Assembly: GCA_031761405.1 (NCBI GenBank)
Contig: JASEVX010000017.1
Location: 10,745,580 to 10,809,579 of the forward strand
Length of the DNA: 64,000 bases
Direction of reading: 5' to 3'
Source: Serripes groenlandicus
Taxonomy: Eukaryota; Mollusca; Bivalvia; Cardiida; Cardiidae
Shown: positions 21,833 to 32,097 of the stretch, in pieces
How the letters are laid out: each line of letters begins with the position of its first letter
How positions within the stretch are numbered: position 1 is the first letter of the stretch
Position numbers and translations under genes: made by a program
The notes under the pieces: model-generated
Databases searched by the model: none
What the model was told of the DNA's origin: nothing
Seen by the model: the letters and a program-made list of their open reading frames with translations, nothing else

Positions 21833-21892
21833 TTTTTTTTTTTTTTTTTTTCACACAAGATATACATAAGTATATGTTACAATACAAACAAC

Positions 21893-22162
21893 CCGGCCGG
21901 GTAGCTCAATTGGTAGCGTATCTGACTCGTGATCTGGAGATCACGGGTTCGATACCCGGTTGCGGCGACATTCTTTCGGGCGATGTTTACCATTGCCTCT
22001 CACCTCTGATCTATGTGAGAAAGTAGTCAGTGGCTTCGAAAGAATGTTGTGTAAGTACTGGTGTGGGAAAGCCAGGAAAACATGGGTAGGTGCACTGACC
22101 GCCGTGATATGACCAAAGCTGTTGAAAGCGGCGTTAAACTCCAAACAAACAAAAACAAACAA
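21893..22162 (+). mobile_element. S2-type SINE, complete, perfect target duplication
   Basis: ACAATACAAACAAC flanks both sides (21879-21892 and 22163-22176), 14 bp without mismatch. A tRNA-like head is followed by the S2 body (GAATGTTGTGTAAGTACTGG, CGCCGTGATATGACC) and the 3' end GTTGAAAGCGGCGTTAAAC with a CAAA-rich tail. This is the freshest insertion seen here. Confidence 0.95.
21895..21967 (+). other. tRNA-like head of the SINE at 21.9 kb
   Basis: A box TAGCTCAATTGG and B box GGTTCGATACC are intact, with a four-pair T stem CGGG/CCCG. The anticodon-like loop CTCGTGA would read CGT (Thr). The acceptor stem does not close and it continues into SINE sequence, so it is a polymerase III promoter and not a tRNA gene. 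Confidence 0.8.
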
Positions 22163-22176
22163 ACAATACAAACAAC

Positions 22177-22399
22177 AATTAAATCCTTCAAATATATGTT
22201 TTTTCATTTCGAAAAAATGTTATGTTTCATGCATTTCAATATTCTTGCAATGTTTTCTATGTTTCTAAAAAAAGAAAGAAGAAATTAGAAGGAGGAGATC
22301 ATAATAATGATGAGGGGTGGATAAGGAGAAAGATGACGTGTAGAAAAAGAGAAAAAGTATTTGAGTTAATAAGGGTTGGACTGTGATTCAATTGGTTTA
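22177..22399. other. Unassigned purine-rich stretch
   Basis: AAAGAAAGAAGAAATTAGAAGG-type low-complexity sequence around 22270-22350. Confidence 0.4.
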
Positions 22400-22575
22400 A
22401 ACATACTCTTTTCGCCTGCTGTGGATTTTTATGTTTCAGGACTCGTTACTCTATACCTCTATCTCCCTGAGACGGAATGTGTCGGCACGGATTAGCCTGC
22501 CCAGACTGCGCAGGCTGATCTGGCTCGATACATTACGCAGAGACCATAATGTTGGGTTTTCTTGTGGAACGGCAC
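22400..22575 (+). mobile_element. Family B MITE, 5' truncated
   Basis: Only the second two thirds remain, from TTTTCGCCTGCTGTGGATTT to TTTTCTTGTGGAACGGC. Confidence 0.85.
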
Positions 22576-22594
22576 ACATTTTGAGTTAACCTTA

Positions 22595-23055
22595 CCGCTT
22601 CTTCGGTCTAGTAGCCCCGTTACCTCTGTCGGTATCGACGCGGAGTGTCAATCCAGCGGTTGCGAGTTCGAACCCAAGCTCGGCCAACATTCTTTCCTTC
22701 GTTTCACAAAAGTTAATGCGACAAGCTACATTCGTCTTCCATTAATGGGGTAACACATTATGTGGAAAAGCAACCAGTTGTTTGGGAAGACAAAAATATG
22801 GAGTACTGTGTTTGAGAAAGCCAGGAATCACTTGGGTAGGTAAACTGCCCTCCGTAATATGACCCAGAACTCTAGATTAGGGACGTTTTGCATGTTCTAA
22901 AATGCTTATTAGACCATCGAATCATGTGTTGTGGGTACTCAAAAGTACCAACAACATAGGGTTTGCTTTAAAAATAAGAGAGAAATTGTGGGGAAAAGAG
23001 CTGGACCTCTGCTGACCGTAAAATTGTTGAAAACGGGCATTAAACCCGAATCACA
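22595..23055 (+). mobile_element. S2 SINE carrying a family D insertion
   Basis: The head (B box GAGTTCGAACCCAAG at about 22662) and body run to TATGACC at 22864. Family D follows, and the SINE 3' end (AATTGTTGAAAACGGGCATTAAACCC) resumes at about 23024. GACC on both sides may be the target duplication. Confidence 0.85.
22865..23021. mobile_element. Family D hairpin MITE, copy 2, nested
   Basis: CAGAACTCTAGATTAGGG to GAGCTGGACCTCTG. The central palindrome is shortened to GGGTACTCAAAAGTACC. It is younger than the SINE that holds it. Confidence 0.85.
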
Positions 23056-23137
23056 CGATGGTATTGTGGTAAGGGTGACAGTTTCTCGAGTATAATAGTT
23101 TGGGGGTATAGGACTCACTTATGTCACTCGGAGACTG

Positions 23138-23289
23138 TTAACCCTTTTCCCACATGCAAAACGTATCTGCAGCAGAAGACTTTGAAAAAAGTAAGGCACA
23201 ACTTTAGACAAAAAGATCTATCAGTGAAATTATGATTATTGAAACATTGTGGCATTGATGAGAAATTTCTCATTGTGAGCAATTAGTTG
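23138..23289 (-). mobile_element. Family A MITE, truncated
   Basis: TTAACCCTTTTCCCACATGC through the core ATGAGAAATTTCTCATTGTGAGC. It breaks where a LINE tail begins. Confidence 0.75.
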
Positions 23290-23482
23290 GAGTGTCTGTC
23301 TTCACATGATTGAAAATTAATTATATTTGTACTTCATGCCATATTTTTCATTGAAATTTGCATGTTGTTAAATGTAATGTTTGTGTGTGTTATAATATTG
23401 AAGGCCATATGAAAATAAGATATGTACAGCCATTGTTAAATTGCCTGTATGTGTCTTAGATGTTACCTTCAAAACATAAAGA

Positions 23483-23511
<29 letters not shown>
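23290..23511 (+). mobile_element. Probable LINE 3' end with (ATT)n tail
   Basis: AT-rich DNA ends with AAAACATAAAGATATT and then an ATT microsatellite (23482-23511). An RTE-like 3' tail would look like this. No coding sequence is present, so the class is uncertain. Confidence 0.4.
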
Positions 23512-23513
<2 letters not shown>

Positions 23514-23647
23514 TCCTTCGCAACAACGATTAAAAGGGATGTATCAAAATACGTCGTATAGGTGCGAAAGGTATAAAACGGTAGCAATGACATCCGTCTA
23601 TGGGTGTTTCAAGGTTGTCCGGTATCCGGTCCGGCGTCGTGTCACGA

Positions 23648-23869
23648 TTAAGCTTTTCCCTCATGTAGACGCTTTCTGACGTCTCGGCCTTTTGAAAACA
23701 TGGCGACAAAAGCAGAAATTGCTCAAAACGAGCAATTTCTCCTTTTGTCACCGTGTTTTCTACTCTATTCAATGATTGTATTTTCATTTGAAGGGAGTTT
23801 CCAATTTCTTTCGGGTTATTTTTTTCATAGTCGTCTGCTGCAGATTTGTTGTATGTGGGAAAGGGTCAA
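23648..23869 (+). mobile_element. Family A MITE, full length
   Basis: TTAAGCTTTTCCCTCATGTAG to GTATGTGGGAAAGGGTCAA. Core GCTCAAAACGAGCAATTTCTCC. Confidence 0.9.
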
Positions 23870-24171
23870 TTTGTCGGTGGTGTTAGTAATTATTAGTTAA
23901 ACGCAGCGAGACACTTTCTAATGTCTCGCCACCAGACTTCATTTTAACGTGTTTGCAGTTTTTTACTCTTTTTTTACTGTTTTACTCTATCCATTATAAT
24001 TTTTACTATGTCTCAATGTTGTTCATAATTTCATTGACACTATTTTACCTTCATTGTTTTCAAATTGGACGACCATTGAATGGGAGGTGTTCATTTACTT
24101 GTTCAATGTTTGTTAAAAAGTATTACTGACTAGAGATTGATAGAGTATATGTTGTTCAAGGAGGCGGGTTA

Positions 24172-24380
24172 TTAACCCTTTCTTCCATACATAAGCTTTC
24201 TGACGCCTTTGCAGAAGATAACTTAAAAACACTGTGGCAAACAAAAAGAGATGAGCAATTTCTCCTTGTGCCTCAATGTATTTAACAATTATCATTTTAT
24301 TCATAGACGTTTTCAATATTTTAACGAATATGTTTTCGAAGTATTCTGCTGCAGATCTGTTGTATGTGGGAAAGGGTTTA
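24172..24380 (+). mobile_element. Family A MITE
   Basis: TTAACCCTTTCTTCCATACA to TGTGGGAAAGGGTTTA. One core arm is degraded. Confidence 0.85.
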
Positions 24381-24396
24381 CCATGTTGATAGTGTA

Positions 24397-24594
24397 TAAC
24401 CCTTTCCCACCTGTAGAAGCTTTCTGACTTTTGAAAACATTGCGACAAAAGAAGAAATTCCTCAAAACGAGCAATTTCTCCTTTTGCCACAATGTTTTTT
24501 AATTTTTTCAGCAATATAGAGAATTGCAACGTTTTTGTCTAGATGTTTTTTTATGTCGTCTGCTGCAGAATTGCTCTGTGTGGGAAAGGGTTTA
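24397..24594 (+). mobile_element. Family A MITE, head to tail with the previous copy
   Basis: AACCCTTTCCCACCTGTAGAAG to GTGTGGGAAAGGGTTTA. It is 17 bp downstream of the previous copy in the same orientation. Confidence 0.85.
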
Positions 24595-24838
24595 CAATCG
24601 ATCAAGGAGGACGGTAATTAACCATGGTAGAACTAATTCGTTTGGCAGGTAGTTTAAACAGCGTCAGTCGTCTGTATCCAGATTGGGCAAGCATTGTGAT
24701 AACAGAGGTCATTTTTACAACTTCACAACCCCGCACAAGGTCATTAAGTTCGCACGCGACGCTACAAAAGGAGAACAAAAAGAATTTAACCCCTACAAAA
24801 ACAAATTGGACGCACACAAAAACTAGTTCGAAAATATC

Positions 24839-25158
24839 GAATCCGGGACAAATTGTCCATGGACAAAATGCCATTGGACATAATGTCCACGGACAAAATG
24901 TCACAATATGAAAAGAGGACAAAATAACACTTTATTATCTTAAATCAGCACACCACAAATGGACAAAAGGTCACATATGTGTTTTATATATGTTATGTAC
25001 ATAGATAGTTGAGAGGATGTATATATATAAAATGTTTTCTAAAAAAACTGTGGCATTTTGTCCTCTTTTCATTCGAAATAAACTGTGGCATTTTGTCCTC
25101 TTTTCATATTGCCATTTTGTCCAGTGGCATGTTGTCCATGGACATTTTGTCCGGATAC
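24839..25158. mobile_element. Family I foldback element, copy 3
   Basis: GAATCCGGGACAAATTG to ATTTTGTCCGGATAC, flanked by CGAAAATATC at 24829-24838 and 25159-25168 (10-bp exact). It contains GGACAAAATG units on the left and CATTTTGTCCTCTTTTCAT units on the right. Confidence 0.9.
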
Positions 25159-25168
25159 CGAAAATATC

Positions 25169-25706
25169 ATATCAAAATCTCCGATCTTTACCTCATCATC
25201 GCTTTGAATGTGAACGGTTCTACTTGTAGTTCACTTGGAGTTTGTGTAAGAATGAAACTGTTTGTTTGTTTGTTTTTCTGTTATCTTTTAAAGCTTCCTT
25301 TTCCCATCATAAAAATGTATAGCTTTATTAACACGTGTAAAACTTAAACACCTTTTATAAGTTTAACCCCCTATTTATTGATTCATACTATTAACCTAAT
25401 ATTCTAACATAGATCTACTAAAACAAATTTACTGTAAGGTATGAGGGAGGATGGCCACGACCTTCACATATATGTGTACCTGGAAATGATTTTCAAATTT
25501 TGGAAAGTATATAAAACACACTCAATGGAATACACGATCAATTGTGTGATTTCTCCCGCATAAACTTTAGTTCAATTTACAGTGATATTTAGTAGTGCTG
25601 GTAAATGTCATTGAAAACATTGAAATAATAGTGTTAAACCCAAATATCAGTAACATCTGACCAAGATACTTCTATATAAACGAGCGACCGAAGTTTATGT
25701 CAAACC
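25169..25706. other. Unassigned AT-rich stretch
   Basis: No recognisable element or exon. Confidence 0.4.
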
Positions 25707-25710
25707 AGAT

Positions 25711-25955
25711 CGAGGGCTTGGCGTGAAACGGTTGTAACTAAAATTAGTATTTTTTTACCAAGGTTAATCACCTCGCCATAAAGTCTTTATTAGCGTTAAA
25801 TAATTTTTCTTGGTAAACAATGGAAAGTTAGGTGCCATTGCTCGTTCTGAGCAATGGCACCTAAATTTGCATTTTTACAAAGGGGTCAAAATTGCCCCTA
25901 AACCAGGGTTTTCAATATAGGGTTTTAGTTACAACCGTTTCACGCCAAGCCCTCG
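25711..25955. mobile_element. Family E MITE, full length
   Basis: CGAGGGCTTGGCGTGAAAC and GTTTCACGCCAAGCCCTCG are exact inverses. AGAT flanks both sides (25707-25710, 25956-25959). The internal hairpin TTAGGTGCCATTGCTCG / GAGCAATGGCACCTAA is intact. Confidence 0.95.
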
Positions 25956-26013
25956 AGATGTTGTACACAATTCAAAGATGGTATTATCAGTTAGTGACTA
26001 TTCAACGGGAGAA

Positions 26014-26075
26014 GATGGTCGACACTGGTGCAGTGGTAGAGCGTCGGCCTCTCATACCAAAGGTCCCGGGTTCGT
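26014..26075 (+). other. tRNA-like sequence, SINE-head remnant
   Basis: TGGTGCAGTGGTAGAGCGTC, then CTCATACCAAAGGTCCCGGGTTCG (5' half of a B box). The B box is broken after GGTTCG. Related sequences lie at 47.18 and 63.41 kb. Confidence 0.6.
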
Positions 26076-26095
26076 TAAAATTAACGGGAGAAGTC

Positions 26096-26240
26096 TTGGA
26101 AGCCTTTCCAACATACAACAAACCTACAGCAGAAGAGTTTGGTAACATTTGCGCACAAAATGTTATCATTGAAAAGAGTTAATAAAATTGAGGCAAATGG
26201 ATAATTAAATTTCCCGTTTTGAGTAATGTCACCTTTTCCC
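26096..26240 (-). mobile_element. Family A MITE, diverged and truncated
   Basis: GCCTTTCCAACATACAACAA then CAGCAGAAGAGTTTGG, losing similarity before the LINE relic. Confidence 0.5.
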
Positions 26241-26241
26241 A

Positions 26242-26598
26242 GTGGTTGTAGTGGGGCTTTATTGCCAAACTATTGAAAACGTTTTTATATTAGAAAATGA
26301 ATATCATGTATTTTTTAAATGCCCTAGATACTCAGATTTACGTCAAAAACTTCTATTTTCTTGGTACTCTGGTGGGACTGATCATTTAAATTTTAACAAA
26401 ATTCTACAATTAAAGGACACTTCCAAAATAAGAAAAATCTCATATTACATATATTGTATTTTAAAAAGAGATGAATTACAAATATAGCATGGATATTGTA
26501 TACGTAACTCACATAATTTGTTGTAAAAAATGTTATGTATTGTGGGCCGGAGGCCTTTATTTACAAAATAAAACTTTGTTTCTTGTATCTTGTATCTT
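26242..26598 (+). pseudogene. LINE 3' end with C-terminal reverse-transcriptase-protein fragment
   Basis: The frame 26242-26487 contains ENEYHVFFKCPRYSDLRQKL, resembling the segment after the reverse transcriptase of many molluscan non-LTR elements, where a bipartite Cys/His pattern is followed by LR and a basic stretch. The upstream cysteine pair and the whole polymerase domain are missing. A GGGCCGGAGGCC palindrome near 26543, AAATAAAACTTTG and a short CTTGTAT repeat close the element at 26598. A relic of 5'-truncated retroposition. The clade is uncertain. Confidence 0.65.
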
Positions 26599-26599
26599 T

Positions 26600-26797
26600 A
26601 AGCCGTTTTCAATATTATTTCAGTTATATCACGGTGATGATTCACTTATTCATGATCCCTGCGTAAACAAACAAGTACTATGCTTGGAAATGTGCCTTGC
26701 CCATAGGCACTACCACATAACCGTCGCGCCACGACTGTGGATCAAACCAGGTACGCCAGGTTTGAAATCCCATACGCTAGCCACTTGGCAACGGCGG
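26600..26797 (-). mobile_element. S3 SINE
   Basis: Tail core AGCCGTTTTCAATATTATTT abuts the LINE tail. Body CGTAAACAAACAAGTACTATG. The head on the minus strand reads CCGCCGTTGCCAAGTGGCTAGC with B box GGTTTGATCC. Confidence 0.75.
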
Positions 26798-26917
26798 ATT
26801 CATCCTTTCCCCACAACGTTGCAGATGATTCGCATGCGTCTGTCTACATTTGGTAAATACTCGTCAGGAAGCAATTAAAACGCAAGAAGAACAAGAACTC
26901 ATAAATGGAACTTTTGG

Positions 26918-27100
26918 ACCATTTTCCCTCATATGACATGTTTAAAACATCTAGGTAAAAACTCGAAACTCTACAAAAATGCAAGTGTTGAAGGGAGTTT
27001 ACAAGAAGGTGGCATAAGAAAGGAAAATTTTCCCACAATGATATTAAAAGCTGTCTTCAACAGATACGTCAACATCCTTCTACAGGAAGGAAAGGATTAA
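26918..27100 (-). mobile_element. Family A MITE, strongly diverged
   Basis: TTTTCCCTCATATGACATG to AGGAAAGGATTAA. The core is largely lost. Confidence 0.45.
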
Positions 27101-27157
27101 GACTCTTTTTAAGGGACAGGCAAATCGCACCAAGAATAAGATATCACTATTGCTACA

Positions 27158-27692
27158 TTTTCACGCATATGACAAATCTGCAGGAGACGACTTCGAAATA
27201 TATAGGCAAACATTAAGGAAAATCTCAATATATATGCATCTATAGTTATTGAATGGAGTTGGAAACATTGTGGCTGGTTGATTGATTGGGGTTTAACGCC
27301 GTTTTCAACAATTTCTCAGTTATATCACGGCGGCCAGTTCACCTACTCATGCATTTCCTGGTTTCCTCACACCAGTACTCCACACAACAATCTTCCCAAG
27401 CAACTGGCTGCTTTTCCACATAGACTTAGCCCATTGGTGGAAGACGAATGACGCATGTCGCATTGACTTTTGTCAATCGTCGGAAAGAAAGTTGGTCGAG
27501 CTGGGATTCGAACTCACAACCCCTGGATTGACAGCCCGCGTCGCTACCGACTGAGCTACCGGGGCTCGGCTCATTGTGGCTGAAGTAGAAATTACTAATT
27601 TTGAGCAATTTGTCCTGTCGCAATGCTATCAAAGTCGCCTGTTGCAAATACGTCAAAATGGGTTTTGCATGTTGAAAAAAGATCAACAGGTT
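27158..27692 (-). mobile_element. Family A MITE carrying an S2 SINE
   Basis: A diverged host copy from TTTTCACGCATATGACAAAT to GCATGTTGAAAAAAG, interrupted at its conserved GAAACATTGTGGC core. Confidence 0.75.
27277..27571 (-). mobile_element. S2 SINE nested in family A, 11-bp target duplication
   Basis: CATTGTGGCTG flanks both sides (27266-27276 and 27572-27582). GTTGATTGATTGGGG tail at the left. On the minus strand the head is GCCCCGGTAGCTCAGTCGG with B box GAGTTCGAATCCC. Complete and clean. Confidence 0.95.
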
Positions 27693-27988
27693 TTCTAACT
27701 GGTCCGGTTCCCGACCGATGATGACCGACAGTAATTTGTTGAGGCGGGTACCAGACCAGGTTATTACGGTATAACAGGCCCACAGATTCCCCAAATAGAC
27801 AGATTATTTAGATAGTCCGTTACAGTATGTGTTAACGGTACCGGACAACAAAGATTAAATGAACTGGAAATACCCTGAAATACTTTTTATTGAGCCTTTC
27901 AGGCAACTAACGATTTCATACACCATTTGATAAGTAACACGTAGTCTTATCATGGTTTATATGTGGACGTCACTTCTTAATTTAATCC

Positions 27989-28145
27989 TTAACCCTTTCC
28001 CACATGCAACAAATCTGAAGCAGACAACTAGAAAGAAATGTGGTAAAATCTGTATAAATGAAAGTATCGTGAGCAAGTTGTCCTTTTGCCACAGTGTATT
28101 CAAAAGCTGCCGGCTGCAGAGGCGTCAGAAAACGTCCGTATATAA
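27989..28145 (-). mobile_element. Family A MITE
   Basis: TTAACCCTTTCCCACATGCAA to GCGTCAGAAAACGTCCGTATA. The terminal GGGAAAGGG is replaced where a SINE tail begins. Confidence 0.75.
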
Positions 28146-28151
28146 CATAAG

Positions 28152-28322
28152 TTGATTGATTGATTGATTGGGGTTTAACGCCATTTTCCACATTTTCTTA
28201 GTCACATCACGGCGCGCCTGTTCACCTACCCATATGTTTCCCTGGTTTTCTCTAACCAGTACTCCACACAACATACTTTCCAAGCAACCGGCTGCTTTTC
28301 CACATAGACTGTTAGCCGTTAA
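28152..28322 (-). mobile_element. S2 SINE, 5' truncated
   Basis: ATTGATTGATTGATTGGGG tail, body through ACACAACATACTTTCCAAGC and CACATAGACTGTTAGCC. The head is missing. Confidence 0.85.
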
Positions 28323-28461
28323 CAAAGGTATTCAAAGGTTAAACAAAAATGATCGAAGAAACACATGTGTTAAGTAGTTAAGTAAGTGGAAATGTGACGG
28401 ACATAATATTGTGGACAACGATGGAAAAATAGATCATATGAAAGAAACGCCTATATATATA

Positions 28462-28628
28462 GTATCGATCCGGATGAGCCTATGCATGCCCCGCAGGCTA
28501 ATCCGGGCAGACACTTTTCGCCTCCTGTAGATTTTCTGTTTCAGGAATCATTGACTGCGCAGGCTGATCTGGTTCGATACATTACGCAAAGTCCATATCG
28601 TTTGTTTTCTCGTGGTACCGCTCATATG
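28462..28628 (+). mobile_element. Family B MITE with internal deletion
   Basis: AGTATCGATCCGGATGAGCC to TTTTCTCGTGGTACCGCTCAT. About 80 bp in the middle, including the GACGGAATGTGTCGG block, are missing. Confidence 0.85.
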
Positions 28629-28651
28629 TGCCTCCTTACCAAGTTGAATGA

Positions 28652-28850
28652 ATGATTGATTGGGTTTATAGCAGTTTTCAACAATTTTTCAATCATACTA
28701 CGGCGGTCAGTTTACCTACACATTTGCCAGTTCTCGATATAACACTGTTCAAAACGGCGGCCAGTTCACCTGCCCATTTACCAGTACTCGATATAACACT
28801 GTTCCAAACGACGACCAGTTCACCTGTCAATGTACTGTTCCAAGCAAGCA
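28652..28850 (-). mobile_element. S2 SINE fragment with internally triplicated core
   Basis: Tail TGATTGATTGGGTTTATAGC, then a block of about 54 bp (CGGCGGTCAGTTTACC to CTCGATATAACACTGTTC) occurs twice plus a partial third time (CGACGACCAGTTCACC). The head is missing. Confidence 0.8.
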
Positions 28851-29104
28851 TTGCATCGGTAGGCGACGCAAAAGAGAAGTTTGATGAAAAAACAAGGCTA
28901 ATTACACCAATTTCGCGAATAATAAGAAAAAGTGAACAGGACTTTCTTTCACATCATCTCTTATCAACTAACCACAAAAAAGACTTCGATGGTAAATAAC
29001 CCTTGCTTTTGGAATTATTAAAACGCACCTTATTAGTGGTTATGTAAGGATTCTATTTATGCACAATGAAGGGTCTTCCTGGAATGACTGGAGTGTATGC
29101 ATTC

Positions 29105-29327
29105 GTATCCATTTCCCACATACAACTCAGTTGCAACAGACGACTTTGAAAACACTGAGAAAAATATATATCGAAACTATGTATAAATGAAGGTAATAAG
29201 TATTGAATGAAGTTGAAAACATTGTTACCAAAAGGAGAAATTGCTCATGATGATTTTTAGCAAAAATATTTTTAAAATCGTCTGCTGTAGAGGCGTCAGA
29301 TAGCGAATGTATATGGGAAATGGTTAT
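29105..29327 (-). mobile_element. Family A MITE
   Basis: CCCACATACAACTCAGTTGC to GTATATGGGAAATGGTTA. Core hairpin half lost. Confidence 0.75.
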
Positions 29328-29351
29328 GGTAGCAATCTTTCTTTATACTGT

Positions 29352-29545
29352 TCTAGGATCTAGATAAGGAGCGTTTTTATTCTCTAAAATCCTTATTTGA
29401 CCTCCAAAACCTATGTTGTGGGTACTCAAAAGAATCGTCTCAGTGAGACGATTCTTTTGAGTACCTACAACATAGGTTTTAATTATTGCTAAGAGAGATA
29501 TCATGGAAGAAAGACCTTTTTACTCCTCCTTATCTAGTCCTCTGA
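29352..29545. mobile_element. Family D hairpin MITE, copy 3
   Basis: GATCTAGATAAGGAGCG to CTCCTTATCTAGTCC. The central hairpin (about 29410-29480) has one mismatch. Confidence 0.9.
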
Positions 29546-29765
29546 ATTATTATACCTGAATGAGGGACATAAAGGATAATAAAGCCCCAGATTAGTCTGT
29601 TTACGAGGTATTTTGTTTTTTCGGTGGACAAAAGAAGACAATCCCCACGTACACATGTTATCATGCGAATAAAAGATAATAAGTTATTTCGTACCTTATG
29701 ATCTCGGATTTTAATTATGTGGCAAATCTAGAAACAGACGAATTGATTATTGACTAGAACGACGA

Positions 29766-29995
29766 TAACCCTTTCCAACATTGGAACACTTCTGACGCCT
29801 CTGCAACAGACGACTTTTTAAAACATTGTGATAAAAGGAGACATTGCTAAAAAACTAGCAATTTCTCATTTTGACACAATTTTCTTCAATTTTTTTCCAG
29901 TTATTTTAACTTCATTTTTATAGATTGTTCATATTTTTGTCTAGATGATTTCAAAGTCGTCTGCTTTAGATTTGTTGTATGTGGGAACGGGTTAA
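29766..29995 (+). mobile_element. Family A MITE, full length
   Basis: AACCCTTTCCAACATTGGAAC to GTGGGAACGGGTTAA, 230 bp. Confidence 0.9.
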
Positions 29996-30233
29996 ATCAA
30001 CCACGTCCATCTTATGTAGGTAGAATAATGGTGTTCTAGAAATAGCCTGGTATAAAACATTATCGTGACCTTTATCGGCTGCTCTGTGGACACATTTAGA
30101 TACCGGACTTTAATTAAGGTAATTAGTATACGGGCTACCAATTAACGGAAATATCTAAGACATACAATAACAGACGTACTGTGGTTTTACAATGTTTGGT
30201 TATTTTGATTAGAATAAATTCCCGAGGGTTTTA

Positions 30234-30458
30234 TTAACCCTTTTCCTACATACATCAAATCTGCAGCAGACGACTTTGAAAGCAATCTTGCAAAAACATG
30301 GAAAATCTCTATAAATGAAAGTGTTATTACTGAAAACAGTTGAAAATATTGTGGCAAAAGGTGAAAATGCTTGTTTTGAGCAATTTCTACTTTTGTCACA
30401 ATGCTTTCTTTCATAAGTTGTCTGCTGCAGAATGCCTCTACAAGTTGGAAAAGGTTAA
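30234..30458 (-). mobile_element. Family A MITE, full length
   Basis: TTAA at 30234-30237 and 30455-30458, CCCTTTTCCTACATAC to GTTGGAAAAGG. Confidence 0.9.
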
Positions 30459-30514
30459 TTGGTTAAAAAATTAAGTTGTTTATTTTATATGTTATTTTAG
30501 ACATGTCTGTTTTT

Positions 30515-30650
30515 GAAAATATGAGGAAAGAAATGACATAATTTATCTGGAATTTTTTTAAATATTTAAAATATGAGGAAAGAAATGACATAATTTATCT
30601 GGAAAATTTTAAATATTGAAAGTATGAGGAAAAATGACATAATTTATCAT
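30515..30650 (+). repeat. 52-bp tandem repeat, 2.7 units
   Basis: ATGAGGAAAGAAATGACATA recurs at 30521 and 30573 and, shortened, at 30624. Confidence 0.9.
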
Positions 30651-30765
30651 TGTCTGTACATATATTTGGAATGGGATTTAATGGTGATACGAAAAAAGGT
30701 GAAACCCCTGATCAGATTATCCGATCGCTGACAACCAATGTTTGGCGGTCCGGTCTCTCGGACCG

Positions 30766-31029
30766 CTTCGGTAGTGTGTAGTGGAAGAGCGTTCGCTTCG
30801 ATTGTGGAAGGTCGCGGGTTCGATTCCCAACCGATTCATACCAAAGACTTTAAAACTGGTAGTACTGACTGCCCTCCTTGGCGCTCAGTGTTGCGGAGTT
30901 CGCAGTACGACTGACTGGCTGATGTCAGGATAGATGGACCAGTAGTACTGGTAACTTACCCAGGAATCTCCTTGATATAACTGAAAAATTGTTGAAAGTG
31001 GCGTAAATACCAAAATAAAAATCAATCAG
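30766..31029 (+). mobile_element. S1 SINE, complete
   Basis: Head GTGTGTAGTGGAAGAGCG with B box GGTTCGATTCCC, body CTGGCTGATGTCAGGATAG and ACCAGTAGTACTGGTAAC, 3' end AAATTGTTGAAAGTGGCG. Confidence 0.9.
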
Positions 31030-31670
31030 TAAAGGACCCAATATTTAGAATTGAAATCAGATTGCAGAACGCATAACCTCATAAATTTAAAGAGTTAGAT
31101 ACACTCAGAGTAAAGGAATCGTGCTTTCTTTCTGTCTGTCTGTCTGTCTGTCAATCTGTCTGTCAATCTGTCTGTCTCTCGGGGTTTTCACCTTTTTATC
31201 TCGTCCACTGCCTAACATGATAATTGGTTCAATAGTAAAGGTGTTTATATAGAGGCTATGTCATTAAAAACCAGATTTAGAATTCACAGCAGTAACAAAA
31301 GAGCTTGTATAAGTATTATCTGATGATTGTCAAACCCGATATACGCTTAACGAAGTGTTTTCGTCAGATTTCACTGAGAATAATACAGAGGCAAAATTAT
31401 TAAGAGGTGTATATAACCAACGACCACTCGAACACGTCGATAATTCAATGACATTTCTGGCCGCTCGACCCCGAATTATCGCATGGCCCCTATCTTAAAT
31501 TTGTACCGGGTGACTCTGGACGCAGTGACCAGTGAGTAGCGTCAGGCGAAAAAGGGTCTTAATGTATAACCCGTGTAGGCATATTGCCAAGAGGTTTGAG
31601 AGCGTTAAAACACAGGGCTAACATTATATAGTATGTAATTAATTGTATGGTTATTCTAGTATAGAATTGG
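31030..31670. other. Unassigned stretch with a TCTG microsatellite
   Basis: TCTG repeats at about 31131-31176. Nothing else recognised. Confidence 0.5.
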
Positions 31671-32017
31671 CAGGGGCGTAGCTCCCTCTAGGCACTGTAG
31701 GCATGTGCCTACACATATTTTCTCAAAATGCCCCAAAATGCAGCTGCGGCGATAGACATCTGCGTAATGTATCGACCAGATCAGCCTGCGCTGTCCGCGC
31801 AGACTGATCCGGCCGACGCATTCCGTCTTAGGGGGGATAGATGTATAGAGTAGTGATTCCTGAAACAGAAAATCCACAGGAGGCAAAAAGGGTCTATCCG
31901 GATAGGCCTGTGTGGCATGCTTAGGCTGATCCGGGTCGATACTTTACGCAGAGTCCACACTGTTGATTGTCTCACGAGACGGCCTACACATTGGATTATT
32001 GCAAAGCTACGCCCCTG
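31671..32017 (+). mobile_element. hAT-like element with captured family B sequence, copy 1
   Basis: CAGGGGCGTAGCTCCCTC and GCAAAGCTACGCCCCTG form short terminal inverted repeats of the hAT style. The outer left part includes GCACTGTAGGCATGTGCC. The middle (31755-31983) is a family B body whose GCGTAATG end is cut back and whose GTTGATTGTCTCACGAGACGG end is present. No transposase. Confidence 0.8.
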
Positions 32018-32097
32018 TTTGGTTCGTCTGTACATATACACAGGCTGGCTCCCTGTATTCTAAGTGCACATGTGCAATATAACAGAGGTTCATATTA

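Noticed and set aside
21895..21967. A functional tRNA-Thr gene
   Set aside because: The acceptor stem does not pair and the sequence runs into a SINE body between target-site duplications.
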